Assembly (NCBI GenBank): GCA_031266385.1
Contig: JAISBC010000014.1
Location: forward strand, 1-13,651
Length of the DNA stretch: 13,651 nt
Source: Holosporales bacterium
GTDB taxonomy: Bacteria; Pseudomonadota; Alphaproteobacteria; RUG11792
Direction: 5' to 3'
Under the pieces are notes generated by a model. It searched no databases and was not told the origin of the DNA. It saw only the letters and a program-made list of their open reading frames with translations. Of the stretch, positions 7,322 through 13,651 are shown piece by piece; positions within the stretch are counted from its first letter, which is position 1, and the number at the start of each line of letters is the position of its first letter. A program made the position numbers and the translations under genes.

Positions 7322-7519
7322 TCATATAAGAACATTTTTTTCTGCGAGATTATTAAGTTCTGCAAACCCAACAGAAGGTTTCTTAGGTAAGAACTGATAA
7401 GCAACCAGCCTCCTCATAACATTAAGAGGAAAATTACTAACAGATCTATGTCTTGTATGATCTATAGTTAACTTATTCTTTAATTGATCAAATATAGTTT
7501 CTATTAGAAATAAACCCGT
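7322..7519 (-). pseudogene. IS982-family transposase, C-terminal remnant
   Basis: The minus strand from 7519 to the stop at 7322 gives GLFLIETIFDQLKNKL, then TIDHTRHRSVSNFPLN, VMRRLVAYQFLPKKPSV and a short tail. The pattern IE-T-FDQLKN, IDHTRHRSV-NF, and AY-PKKPS is the C-terminal signature of IS982-family transposases, including the final catalytic Glu region. Only about 65 codons remain. The frame is closed upstream by TGA at 7520-7522, and the DDE core is missing from the DNA further upstream. It is therefore a dead fragment. No clear terminal repeats could be assigned. Confidence 0.8.
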
Positions 7520-7968
7520 TCATATATTTCCCTCTGCTACCATGAAGGAGTGATTCATGGTAGAGTTGCATCGAGCTCCAGGAGAGCATGTACAGTTCTC
7601 CCTTGAAGGATTTATAGGTTGAGTAGCTAGATTCTTCAGTAATTAGAAGCCTATGGATCATCAATAACCGTGCGGCTGGTAGAGCATTTATAGCTCGGAT
7701 ATGAGTATGTCTGATTTTGGGGGTTTTGGGGAATGGATTAACTCTGACTAGCAAAATCTTGATTGGCACGGTATTTTGCGTGTTTTGTGGTTGTATATGA
7801 TCTAAATCTTAATATTTTGGTTCTTTTTGTTCCAGATAGTTGCCCGAAAGATTTTCACTTGCAAAAAGCGCCGGGTTTGCAGATACTACGAGTAAGCCGT
7901 GACCGCGAGTTTGGTCGCATTTTCGTCGTGTGTGTGTATTTTTTTCTTTTTGGAGCTGATAGGAAGAA
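7520..7968. other. Accessory intergenic DNA, no gene recognised
   Basis: This stretch lies between the IS982 remnant and the kinase-like gene. It contains the hairpin at 7537-7563 and a weak relative of the palindromic element's end at 7711-7740. A 93-codon minus-strand frame (7769 to 7488) overlaps the IS982 remnant in another frame and has no family likeness. A 69-codon plus-strand frame ends in an ATGA overlap with the gene at 7969 but begins with TTG without a ribosome binding site. I accept neither as a gene. The TG- and T-rich part at 7925-7950 may hold the promoter of the next gene, but no convincing pair of boxes is seen. Confidence 0.5.
7537..7563 (+). other. Perfect 10-bp hairpin with a Shine-Dalgarno-like loop
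   Basis: CTACCATGAA and TTCATGGTAG pair perfectly around the 7-base loop GGAGTGA. Read on the plus strand, AAGGAG precedes an ATG at 7556 that opens a 21-codon frame (MVELHRAPGEHVQFSLEGFIG). Stem and frame may be an element end, a leader structure or chance. Confidence 0.4.
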
Positions 7969-8589
7969 ATGAGTGACGGTCCTGAAAAGTTTTCTGCGAT
8001 GCCATCAAGACCTGCGTCGCCGTTGGTGAGTTTTATGCCTCCGAAACCGATCGTAATAATAGGGTTGATGGGATGTGGCAAAACCAGCATCGGGAAAAGA
8101 CTCGCGAAAAGATTTGATCTGCCGTTTTGCGATTCAGATCAGGAAGTCGAGGCGGCGGCCGGATGCTCAATCGGAGATATCGATTCGGTCTTTGGAGCGG
8201 GGGCATTACAGAGCGGAGAATATCGCGTTCTCTCGAGGATTCTCGGGCAGTCCGTTCAGGTAGTCGCAACCGGATGTCTATCATTTACGTACGACGATAC
8301 CAGGGCTCTGCTAAAAGAAAAGGCGATTTCTGTATGGCTCAAGGCCGATATTCAAACTCTGCTTCTTAGGGTAATCGGTAGGAAGGATAGACCTCTCCTT
8401 GAAGTGGGAAGAGAAGAGGAGATTCTAGTCGGGTTCATTGAAAATTATTACCCAATTTTTGCTGAATCTGATGTCTGTGTTCAGACTTACGATGAGCCGG
8501 CAAATATTACTGTCGATAGAGTCATCATAGCCATGAGTGAGTTTATTCAGAAAAATTATCCGGATCACCACGTCCTAAAATCGGTCTGA
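7969..8589 (+). CDS. Shikimate kinase-like protein lacking the shikimate-binding residues
   Basis: The fold is that of shikimate kinase (AroK), which phosphorylates shikimate with ATP. In this 206-residue protein the nucleotide side is intact: P-loop GLMGCGKTSIG (residues 32-42), the DSDQEVE motif (55-61) and the lid GRKDRPLL (137-144). The shikimate side is not. By alignment to AroK from memory, the Arg of AFR-x-GE-x-R is Gln81, the GGG of VATGGGAF reads GCL (102-104), and the Arg of ERYPVYAEAD is Tyr160. It is therefore probably not a working shikimate kinase; the open frame suggests a changed substrate or an accessory role. AGGAAG lies just before ATG 7969; about 25 residues precede the kinase fold. 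aroB, the usual neighbour, is absent. Palindromic element copy A follows after 19 bases. Confidence 0.8.
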   Translation: MSDGPEKFSAMPSRPASPLVSFMPPKPIVIIGLMGCGKTSIGKRLAKRFDLPFCDSDQEVEAAAGCSIGDIDSVFGAGALQSGEYRVLSRILGQSVQVVATGCLSFTYDDTRALLKEKAISVWLKADIQTLLLRVIGRKDRPLLEVGREEEILVGFIENYYPIFAESDVCVQTYDEPANITVDRVIIAMSEFIQKNYPDHHVLKSV

Positions 8590-8608
8590 GTAGCCTTTTG
8601 ACCGATAA

Positions 8609-8755
8609 TAGACCCCCTCCTAAACCCCCACAATCAGATCTATTACTAGGAGACACGGAGCACAGAAGCGGAGTGTACTTAGGGGTACATGAGCATTCGA
8701 GCACCGGATTGACGAAGGAAGAGACTGATTGTGGGAGGATATGGGATAGAGTCTA
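8609..8755 (+). repeat. Palindromic element, copy A (upstream of recR)
   Basis: This 147-base element starts TAGACCCCCTCCTAAACCCC and ends GTCTA. Its left end (through CACAATCAG) is an inverted repeat of its right end (CTGATTGTGGG onward), and TGTAC/GTACA forms an apical hairpin in the middle (8674-8689). It is nearly identical to copy B inside recJ; only the right end, GGGAGGATATGGGATAGAGTCTA, has drifted. One frame reads RPPPKPPQSDLLLGDTEHRS and stays open until TAA at 8754-8756, one base into the recR start codon. Confidence 0.9.
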
Positions 8756-9370
8756 ATGTCGATCGGAGAAATTGAGAAACTAGTAAGTTGCATCGGGCGA
8801 TTGCCAGGGATGGGATTTAGATCTGCGATGCGAATCGTCGTCCACCTCCTGAAGCGCAGGAATACCGTGATGGATCATCTCATTAAGTCTCTCGTTGATG
8901 TATTCGAAAATGCGACGGAATGCGAAATATGCGGTAATATGGACGTAAAACCAGTATGCTTCGTATGCTCAGACAAAAAAAGGGATTTTTCTACTTTGTG
9001 CGTAGTGTCAGATATTGCCGATTTGTGGGCCATCGAGCGTACTGGATTTTATAGGGGTAGGTATCACGTGCTTGGTGGAAAACTCTCGGCCATCGACGGG
9101 GTTCGACCTGAGGATCTGGATATCGAGCGATTATGCGGCCGTATATCTGATTCAGCTAAGAATCCTGATGACGAAATAATTCGCGAAGTGATTATAGCGA
9201 TGAGCGCCGATTTGGATGGTCAAACTACGATGTTTTTCGTGAAGGATAAAATGAAGGAACTGAATATAAAAATTACGACACTTTCGCATGGAGTTCCGAT
9301 TGGGAGCGATCTGGAAGGCCTCGATGAAGGAACCCTCATTGCGGCCTTTAAAAACAGGCATGGTTTTTAA
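8756..9370 (+). CDS. recR: Recombination protein RecR
   Basis: RecR, with RecF and RecO, loads RecA onto gapped DNA during repair. The 204-residue protein has the helix-hairpin-helix region IEKLVSCIGRLPGMGFRSA near its start. A four-Cys zinc site follows (C56, C59, C68, C71). The TOPRIM domain reads LCVVSDIADLWAIERTG, then FYRGRYHVLGGKLSAIDGV; the closing THGVP-like segment is TLSHGVPIGSDLEGLDEGT. In the RecR proteins I recall, the residue after CVV is usually Glu; here it is Ser85 followed by Asp86. The start codon abuts palindromic element copy A, so the leader and any ribosome binding site (GGGAGG, about 20 bases upstream) come from the element. The stop codon directly precedes obgE. Confidence 0.95.
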   Translation: MSIGEIEKLVSCIGRLPGMGFRSAMRIVVHLLKRRNTVMDHLIKSLVDVFENATECEICGNMDVKPVCFVCSDKKRDFSTLCVVSDIADLWAIERTGFYRGRYHVLGGKLSAIDGVRPEDLDIERLCGRISDSAKNPDDEIIREVIIAMSADLDGQTTMFFVKDKMKELNIKITTLSHGVPIGSDLEGLDEGTLIAAFKNRHGF

Positions 9371-10369
9371 ATGAAATTTCTCGATGAGGCAAAAATATAC
9401 ATAAAAGCCGGTGACGGCGGGAATGGGTGCCTAAGCTTCAGACATGCTAAATTCGTTGAATTTGGAGGGCCGGACGGAGGGGCTGGAGGACACGGAGGAT
9501 CGGTGTATGCCGTGGCCGTCGCGGATAATAATACCCTCATCGACTATAGATATAAGCAGCATTTTAAAGCCAAAAGAGGAGAGAATGGCTCTGGTCAGAA
9601 CAAAACCGGAGGAAAATCAGATGATGTCATTCTTCAAGTTCCAGTCGGGACTCAAATTCTCGACGAAGATAAATCTACTGAAATTGCGGATTTAACGGAG
9701 GTTGGCCAGAAGGTTCTATTGGCGAAAGGAGGACGCGGTGGCCTCGGTAATACGGCCTTCAAATCGTCGACGAACAGAGCCCCAAGAGAGACGACGAATG
9801 GAGAATCTGGTCAAGAACGTTGGATTTGGCTGAAATTGAAGCTGATTGCTGATGTTGGGCTGGTCGGGCTGCCGAACGCTGGAAAATCATCTCTCATTTC
9901 GGTCGTGACGAATTCTAAGTCTAAAATCGGGGACTATCCATTTTCGACGATTACTCCCCAGCTGGGCATCATAAAGCTCGATTATACGGAAATTGTGGTC
10001 GCCGATATTCCCGGCCTCATCGAGTTTGCCCATACCGGGAGGGGGTTAGGAGATAAATTTCTAGCTCATATCGAGCGTTGTCAGGTAATTCTACATATCA
10101 TTGCTGCGGATGTTGAATCTCCAGTCGATTCATATGCTTCGATTCGAAGGGAGCTTGATTTATACGGACATGATCTGAATAAAAAACCAGAAATTATTGC
10201 CCTAAATAAATCCGATATTACCGAGAGGGATGTAATTCTGAAAATTCAAGAAGAACTAGAAAAAATAACCGACAATCCGATTTTTATTATTTCAACTGTT
10301 ACGAAGGCTGGCATAAGGGATCTAATCGACCACGCTGCTAAGTTGATAGCTAAGCCGGACTCTTGGTAG
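9371..10369 (+). CDS. obgE: Ribosome-associated GTPase Obg
   Basis: Obg (CgtA) is a GTPase involved in 50S subunit assembly and stress response. The 332-residue protein has the glycine-rich Obg domain (MKFLDEAKIYIKAGDGGNGC, later GGPDGGAGGHGGSV, GGRGGLGNTAFKSS) covering about residues 1-158. The G domain follows: G1 GLPNAGKSS (166-174), the switch regions KIGDYPFSTITP and VADIPGLI, G4 LNKSD and G5 ISTVTKAG. The C-terminal extension seen in some Obg proteins is absent, as in many alphaproteobacteria. It starts right after the recR stop with no spacer, and murB begins 4 bases after its stop, so it is probably translated from a shared mRNA. Confidence 0.97.
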   Translation: MKFLDEAKIYIKAGDGGNGCLSFRHAKFVEFGGPDGGAGGHGGSVYAVAVADNNTLIDYRYKQHFKAKRGENGSGQNKTGGKSDDVILQVPVGTQILDEDKSTEIADLTEVGQKVLLAKGGRGGLGNTAFKSSTNRAPRETTNGESGQERWIWLKLKLIADVGLVGLPNAGKSSLISVVTNSKSKIGDYPFSTITPQLGIIKLDYTEIVVADIPGLIEFAHTGRGLGDKFLAHIERCQVILHIIAADVESPVDSYASIRRELDLYGHDLNKKPEIIALNKSDITERDVILKIQEELEKITDNPIFIISTVTKAGIRDLIDHAAKLIAKPDSW

Positions 10370-10373
10370 ACAG

Positions 10374-11252
10374 ATGCTACCAGAAATCAGAGGAGAATAC
10401 ATTTTTAATCGCAAAATAAAAGAGATCTCATTCATCGGGACTGGCGGAATTTGCGATATTCTGTTTTATCCAAAAGATGAGGAAGATTTGGCTCATTTCT
10501 TGCATAATAGATCTTATGATTTGCCGATTATATGTCTCGGTAATTTATCTAATACACTCGTTTCGGATGAAGGATTTCGTGGTTGTATTGTTATTCTATC
10601 TAAATTTATGCGGAATATAAAATTTGGTGAGAATTACGTATATGCCGAGGCGGGGGCGATGTTAGGTAGATTCATTACGGAATGCGTCGAAAACGGAATT
10701 TCATGCTGCGAACGGCTTTTCTGCATACCAGGAACGATAGGTGGAGCAATCGCCATGAATGCTGGTATTCCTGATTTCGAGATTTCCGATGTTATAATTG
10801 ATATTAATTGTATCAATTACGAAGGGCAGAAATTTTCGTTGAAACGATCGGAAATTGATATGCAATATAGGAATGGGAATATTCCGAAAAATCTCATTAT
10901 TACATCGGCGACGTTCAAGACATCGAAAAAGACGGAACAGGAGCTGAACTCCACCTTGGATGAAATTTTCAAAAAAAGATCATCTTCGCAGCCGATGGGC
11001 CGGCAGACTCTAGGTAGCACCTTTAAAAATCCCAATGAATTTAAGGCCTGGCAACTGATAAGAGAGGCCGGATGCGATAATCTTAAGGTCGGGCAAGCAT
11101 CCGTTTGCGATCTTCATGCAAATTTTCTGATCAATACTGGGGATGCCAGTTCGGCAGAGTTTATAGAACTAATTCGCCTAATAAAAGAGAAAGTATTTGA
11201 GAAGAGTGGCATACTCCTCGAAGAAGAGATAATCTTTATCGGGGAAACCTGA
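10374..11252 (+). CDS. murB: UDP-N-acetylenolpyruvoylglucosamine reductase MurB
   Basis: MurB reduces UDP-GlcNAc-enolpyruvate to UDP-MurNAc with NADPH and FAD, the second committed step of peptidoglycan synthesis. The 292-residue protein shows the FAD-binding stretches TGGICDILFYPKDEEDL and SNTLVSDEGFRG, and the highly conserved CIPGTIGGAIAMNAG. The YR of MQYRNGN and the proton-donating Ser215 in LGSTFKNP are present, followed by HANFLINTG and the acidic LEEE near the end, so it should be active. The GxGSN loop reads GNLSN, a minor change. MurB usually lies in the mur-fts cluster; here it sits between obgE and recJ. It implies that the cell still makes peptidoglycan. Confidence 0.95.
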   Translation: MLPEIRGEYIFNRKIKEISFIGTGGICDILFYPKDEEDLAHFLHNRSYDLPIICLGNLSNTLVSDEGFRGCIVILSKFMRNIKFGENYVYAEAGAMLGRFITECVENGISCCERLFCIPGTIGGAIAMNAGIPDFEISDVIIDINCINYEGQKFSLKRSEIDMQYRNGNIPKNLIITSATFKTSKKTEQELNSTLDEIFKKRSSSQPMGRQTLGSTFKNPNEFKAWQLIREAGCDNLKVGQASVCDLHANFLINTGDASSAEFIELIRLIKEKVFEKSGILLEEEIIFIGET

Positions 11253-11260
11253 ACATAATA

Positions 11261-13267
11261 ATGAGTAGATCTTTTTCCGGGAAAAACTGGGCGTTATTCC
11301 AGAACGATTCAGAAATCACTCAAGAAATTTCTCGAGGAACTGGGATAAGCAGTTTCATTGCTCATATCCTAATGAATCGCGGATTCAGAGGAGTCGACGA
11401 GATTAATTCCTTCCTCAGTTGTAGTCTAAAATCAACGATTCCGGAACCATCATTATTTTTAGGGATGGAGAAGGCCGTCGAGAGAGTGGCCAAGGCCATA
11501 ATCGATCGCGAGAGTATAATGGTATTCGGCGACTATGACGTCGATGGCATTACATCGACTTTCCTTATCGTTAAGTACCTTAAATTACTTGGTATTTCCT
11601 CCGAATTTCACATTCCAAACCGATTCTCTGAGGGATATGGAATCAATTCTGAGGCAATTCGCCTAGCCAAGGAAAAACAGGTGGATCTATTTATAGCGGT
11701 TGATTCCGGGACGAATGCCGTCTCAGAAATAGAAGAATTACAAAGTTTTGGAATAGATGTAATCGTTCTGGATCACCACGTGCAGACCGCTGAACCACTG
11801 CCTGGAGCAGTCGCCATCGTCAATCCAAACAGGTTAGATCAGATGGAAATTGGTAATTCTCATATTAAACACCTGTGTGCGGCTGGAGTCGTCTTCATTT
11901 TCCTCATGGCCCTACGTCGGCATCTAAAGAATAGACCCCCTCCCAAACCCCCACAATCAGATCTATTACTAGGAGACACGGAGCACAGAAGCGGAGTGTA
12001 CTTAGGGGTACATGAGCATTCGAGCACCGGATCGACGAAGGAAGAGACTGATTGTGGGGGGTTAGGCGGTGGGTCTAATGTCGGCTTCATGGATGATGCA
12101 AATTCACCGGACCTATTGCAGTTTAACGATGTTGTAGCCCTCGGGACCCTCTGTGACGTCGTCGATCTGAGAGGGATAAACCGAGCCATCGTAAAGTATT
12201 TCCTAAAGCATGGACCTTGTTCGACAGGAATAAAAGCCATGATGAGGGCCTTCGGGATTAATAGGATCGATTTACCGGAAGATCTATCATTCCTCATAGG
12301 GCCGGCGATAAATGCTGCCGGGAGGATAGGTGACCCGATGATAGCCCTGCAATCTCTTCTGGAAGAAGACGATGATAAGGCCCACGAGCTCGCCAAAAAT
12401 TTATTAAACCTCAATGAAAGGCGCAAGATCCTGGAGAAGGAGTTGATGGCGGAAGTGATGGTGATGATATCTGAAATGGATACTAGACCCCCTCCCAAAC
12501 CCCCACAATCAGATCTATTACTAGGAGATACGGAGCACAGAAGCGGAGAGAATAGTAAAGGGGAAGATAGGGGGAAGTTTGGGAGGGGGGCTATTGAGAC
12601 CAACGGTGGAATTTTCTTATACGGAGAAGGGTGGCACGAAGGAGTCCTCGGAATCATCGCCGGAAGAATCAAAGAGAAATTCTGTAAACCAACATTCGTT
12701 ATGTCCTTTGATTCGAATGGTAAAGGAAAGGGCTCGGCGAGGTCCATTCCTGGGTTCCATATCGGGCATTTCTTCGATAAAGCCAAAAAGGCCGGAGTGA
12801 TTACTGAGGGCGGCGGTCACGCCCTGGCCGGTGGATTTTCGATGAACTTCTCCGATGTATTCAATTTTCAAAAATTCCTGATTGATAATACAGATGTGGA
12901 ATTTGTGAATCAACTCCTCATCGACTATGAAATAAAAATCAGCTCTCAATTGTCATCACTTGCTAATGAATTAAAGATTTTAGAGCCCTTTGGAAAAGGA
13001 ATGGAAAAACCACTTTTTTGTCTTAGGGAAATGCGCATTAAAAGCATATCGAAGACAAAAACAGGAGCCCATTTAATGATAATTCTATCGGGTCATCTGG
13101 GAGATCGGGATATAAGGGGGTTTATTTTCAATATCTCGATGAAACAAAAATTTGTTTCTATTCTGGAACAGAAGAAAAACAATCTATTAGATTTAGTCGG
13201 CTTTATCAGCAGCAATCCCCAATTCGGAACGAGCTTCATAATAGAAGATGCAGACATCAGTAGGTGA
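11261..13267 (+). CDS. recJ: Single-strand-specific 5'-3' exonuclease RecJ with two in-frame element insertions
   Basis: RecJ degrades single-stranded DNA 5' to 3' in recombination and mismatch repair, using two metal ions. Motifs are all present: FGDYDVDGITS (D91, D93, D95), the DHH triad (171-173), INAAGRIGDP, GEGWHEGVLGIIAGR, GKGSARSIPGFHI and GGGHALAGG (His520). The protein has 668 residues; RecJ is normally about 560-590. The excess comes from two copies of the palindromic element: about 49 codons at residues 225-273 (after ALRRHLKN) and about 36 at 409-444 (after EMDT). Both inserts lie between conserved motifs, at places where RecJ proteins vary, and without them the length is about 580. 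The frame is open throughout, so the gene may well be functional. The start lies 8 bases after murB; the last codons overlap an IS630 remnant. Confidence 0.95.
   Translation: MSRSFSGKNWALFQNDSEITQEISRGTGISSFIAHILMNRGFRGVDEINSFLSCSLKSTIPEPSLFLGMEKAVERVAKAIIDRESIMVFGDYDVDGITSTFLIVKYLKLLGISSEFHIPNRFSEGYGINSEAIRLAKEKQVDLFIAVDSGTNAVSEIEELQSFGIDVIVLDHHVQTAEPLPGAVAIVNPNRLDQMEIGNSHIKHLCAAGVVFIFLMALRRHLKNRPPPKPPQSDLLLGDTEHRSGVYLGVHEHSSTGSTKEETDCGGLGGGSNVGFMDDANSPDLLQFNDVVALGTLCDVVDLRGINRAIVKYFLKHGPCSTGIKAMMRAFGINRIDLPEDLSFLIGPAINAAGRIGDPMIALQSLLEEDDDKAHELAKNLLNLNERRKILEKELMAEVMVMISEMDTRPPPKPPQSDLLLGDTEHRSGENSKGEDRGKFGRGAIETNGGIFLYGEGWHEGVLGIIAGRIKEKFCKPTFVMSFDSNGKGKGSARSIPGFHIGHFFDKAKKAGVITEGGGHALAGGFSMNFSDVFNFQKFLIDNTDVEFVNQLLIDYEIKISSQLSSLANELKILEPFGKGMEKPLFCLREMRIKSISKTKTGAHLMIILSGHLGDRDIRGFIFNISMKQKFVSILEQKKNNLLDLVGFISSNPQFGTSFIIEDADISR
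11932..12077 (+). repeat. Palindromic element, copy B (in frame inside recJ)
   Basis: Full-length copy, from TAGACCCCCTCCCAAACCCC to GGCGGTGGGTCTA. The two ends are inverted repeats of about 29 bases with few mismatches (CACAATCAG opposite CTGATTGTG). TGTAC (11997-12001) and GTACA (12008-12012) form a hairpin exactly at the centre. Relative to flanking AAT triplets the repeat unit is 147 bases, or 49 codons, which preserves the recJ frame. The peptide is proline-rich at the left (RPPPKPPQSD), charged in the middle and glycine-rich at the right (DCGGLGGGS). Confidence 0.93.
12484..12593 (+). repeat. Palindromic element, copy C (shortened, in frame inside recJ)
   Basis: The first 64 or so bases match copy B with one change (GAGATACGG for GAGACACGG). 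The right part then differs, ending GTTTGGGAGGGGGGCTA, which pairs with the left end TAGACCCCCTCCCAAAC over 17 bases with one mismatch. The element thus keeps a palindromic outline although the middle is replaced or deleted. Relative to flanking CTA triplets it adds 108 bases, or 36 codons, in the same reading frame as copy B. Confidence 0.88.
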
Positions 13268-13560
13268 GTTTAGAAATATACCAAAAACATTTATCACCCA
13301 AGTAATCAATGACCTCTTCTAAAGAAGTAAAATTATGAATCATATTCCTAATTTTCCTCTTTAACCAACCCCAGAAATGTTCTATAGGATTAAGATCATG
13401 AAACTAGCATCATCCATATCTATTATCTTCTTCCTCTCTACTTCTGGTAACAATCACTGTTCCAGTAACATATTGCCATTAAATGGAGTATATATATATA
13501 TCTCTGCTTACTTCACCGATAACCTTCTATCCCTTTGGAGCCCTTGCCCTTTCTCTGTAT
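13257..13560 (-). pseudogene. IS630-family transposase, decayed
   Basis: The minus strand ends with HDLNPIEHFWGWLKRKIRN, then MIHNFTSLEEVIDYLGD and a stop at 13257. DLNPIEHFW-WLK is the C-terminal hallmark of IS630-family transposases, with the last catalytic Glu. Upstream, TPFNGNMLLEQ, LLPEVERKKIIDMDDASF belong to the same family (second Asp region). They are broken by a stop codon after LLEQ, by a frame change at the TA run (about 13490-13501), and by a deletion. After MDDASF the text jumps, one base out of frame, straight to HDLNPIEHF, losing the 25-30 residues (including the PPYSP stretch) normally between. The element is dead. Its stop lies within the last codons of recJ. Confidence 0.85.
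13490..13501. repeat. TA dinucleotide run
   Basis: A run of about six TA units lies in the decayed IS630 gene, where the reading frame changes. Slippage here is a likely cause of one of the frameshifts. Confidence 0.7.
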
Positions 13561-13651
13561 CATTTGGTCTTTATTAGAGTAATCTTTATCTTTATTAGTG
13601 CCTTTCTAATTGTACTTTTTTCTACTTGGTTTTCTTATTAGTGGTTTATGA
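13561..13651. other. AT-rich DNA upstream of the IS630 remnant
   Basis: The last 90 bases are AT-rich and have stop codons in all frames I checked on the minus strand. They probably contain further decayed IS630 sequence (a Lys-rich stretch such as NKKTK fits the region before the first catalytic Asp), but the match is too weak to call. Confidence 0.3.

Noticed and set aside
7488..7769. Minus-strand frame of 93 codons
   Set aside because: No family likeness and no ribosome binding site. Its end overlaps the IS982 remnant in a different frame.
7764..7780. TGGCACGGTATTTTGC resembles a sigma-54 promoter
   Set aside because: The GG-GC spacing is one base longer than the strict consensus.
7763..7972. 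Plus-strand frame of 69 codons ending in ATGA at the kinase-like gene
   Set aside because: TTG start without a ribosome binding site and no recognisable domain. The 4-base overlap alone is not enough.
11860..12786. 308-codon minus-strand frame within recJ
   Set aside because: It is antisense to a clear RecJ and open partly because the palindromic elements are stop-free on both strands.

Overview
The window looks like a chromosome segment of a host-associated alphaproteobacterium. The core genes (LpxD, a 98-residue bL28, SecB, a 72-residue IF-1 starting MSKEDL, RsmI, RecR, Obg, MurB, RecJ) are of alphaproteobacterial type. Three different insertion-sequence remnants, palindromic elements sitting in frame inside a protein gene (as known from Rickettsia and Wolbachia), a probable slippage-controlled surface protein and a large secreted cysteine-protease-like protein all fit an intracellular lifestyle of the Rickettsiales/Holosporales kind. 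The sequence alone does not settle genus or order, and I make no species claim.

Layout. 1-119: start of an IS5-type transposase running off the left edge (minus strand) and the end of that element. 298-1990: skp/ompH-like gene overlapping lpxD, an outer-membrane biogenesis pair. 2094-4145: a 683-residue secreted protein of unknown family, with a Cys/His arrangement like OTU or papain-like proteases. 4204-5085: promoter, rpmB and secB. 5210-6256: infA and rsmI. 6378-7065, minus strand: a secreted or membrane protein whose signal peptide is interrupted by a run of 12 G; the run length puts the gene out of frame here. 7066-7968: about 900 bases without an intact gene, holding a short GC-rich reading frame, the tail of an IS982-family transposase, a perfect hairpin and otherwise unassigned DNA. 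7969-8589: a shikimate-kinase-fold protein that has lost the shikimate-binding residues. 8609-8755: palindromic element, copy A. 8756-13267: recR, obgE, murB and recJ, closely packed on the plus strand. 13257-13560, minus strand: a decayed IS630-family transposase that touches the recJ end.

The most striking structure is a short palindromic element present three times. Copy A lies between the shikimate-kinase-like gene and recR and ends exactly at the recR start codon. Copies B and C are inside recJ, in frame, adding about 49 and 36 codons to an otherwise normal RecJ. A and B are almost identical over roughly the first 120 bases, so the spread is recent. Because the ends are inverted repeats, the element is open and proline-rich on both strands. 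The other strong candidates are the poly-G switch and the kinase-fold protein without a shikimate pocket.

Functionally the core genes do not form one pathway. They cover envelope biogenesis (Skp, LpxD, MurB), protein synthesis and export (bL28, IF-1, RsmI, SecB, Obg) and DNA repair (RecR, RecJ). The accessory genes lie between these blocks next to mobile-element debris.
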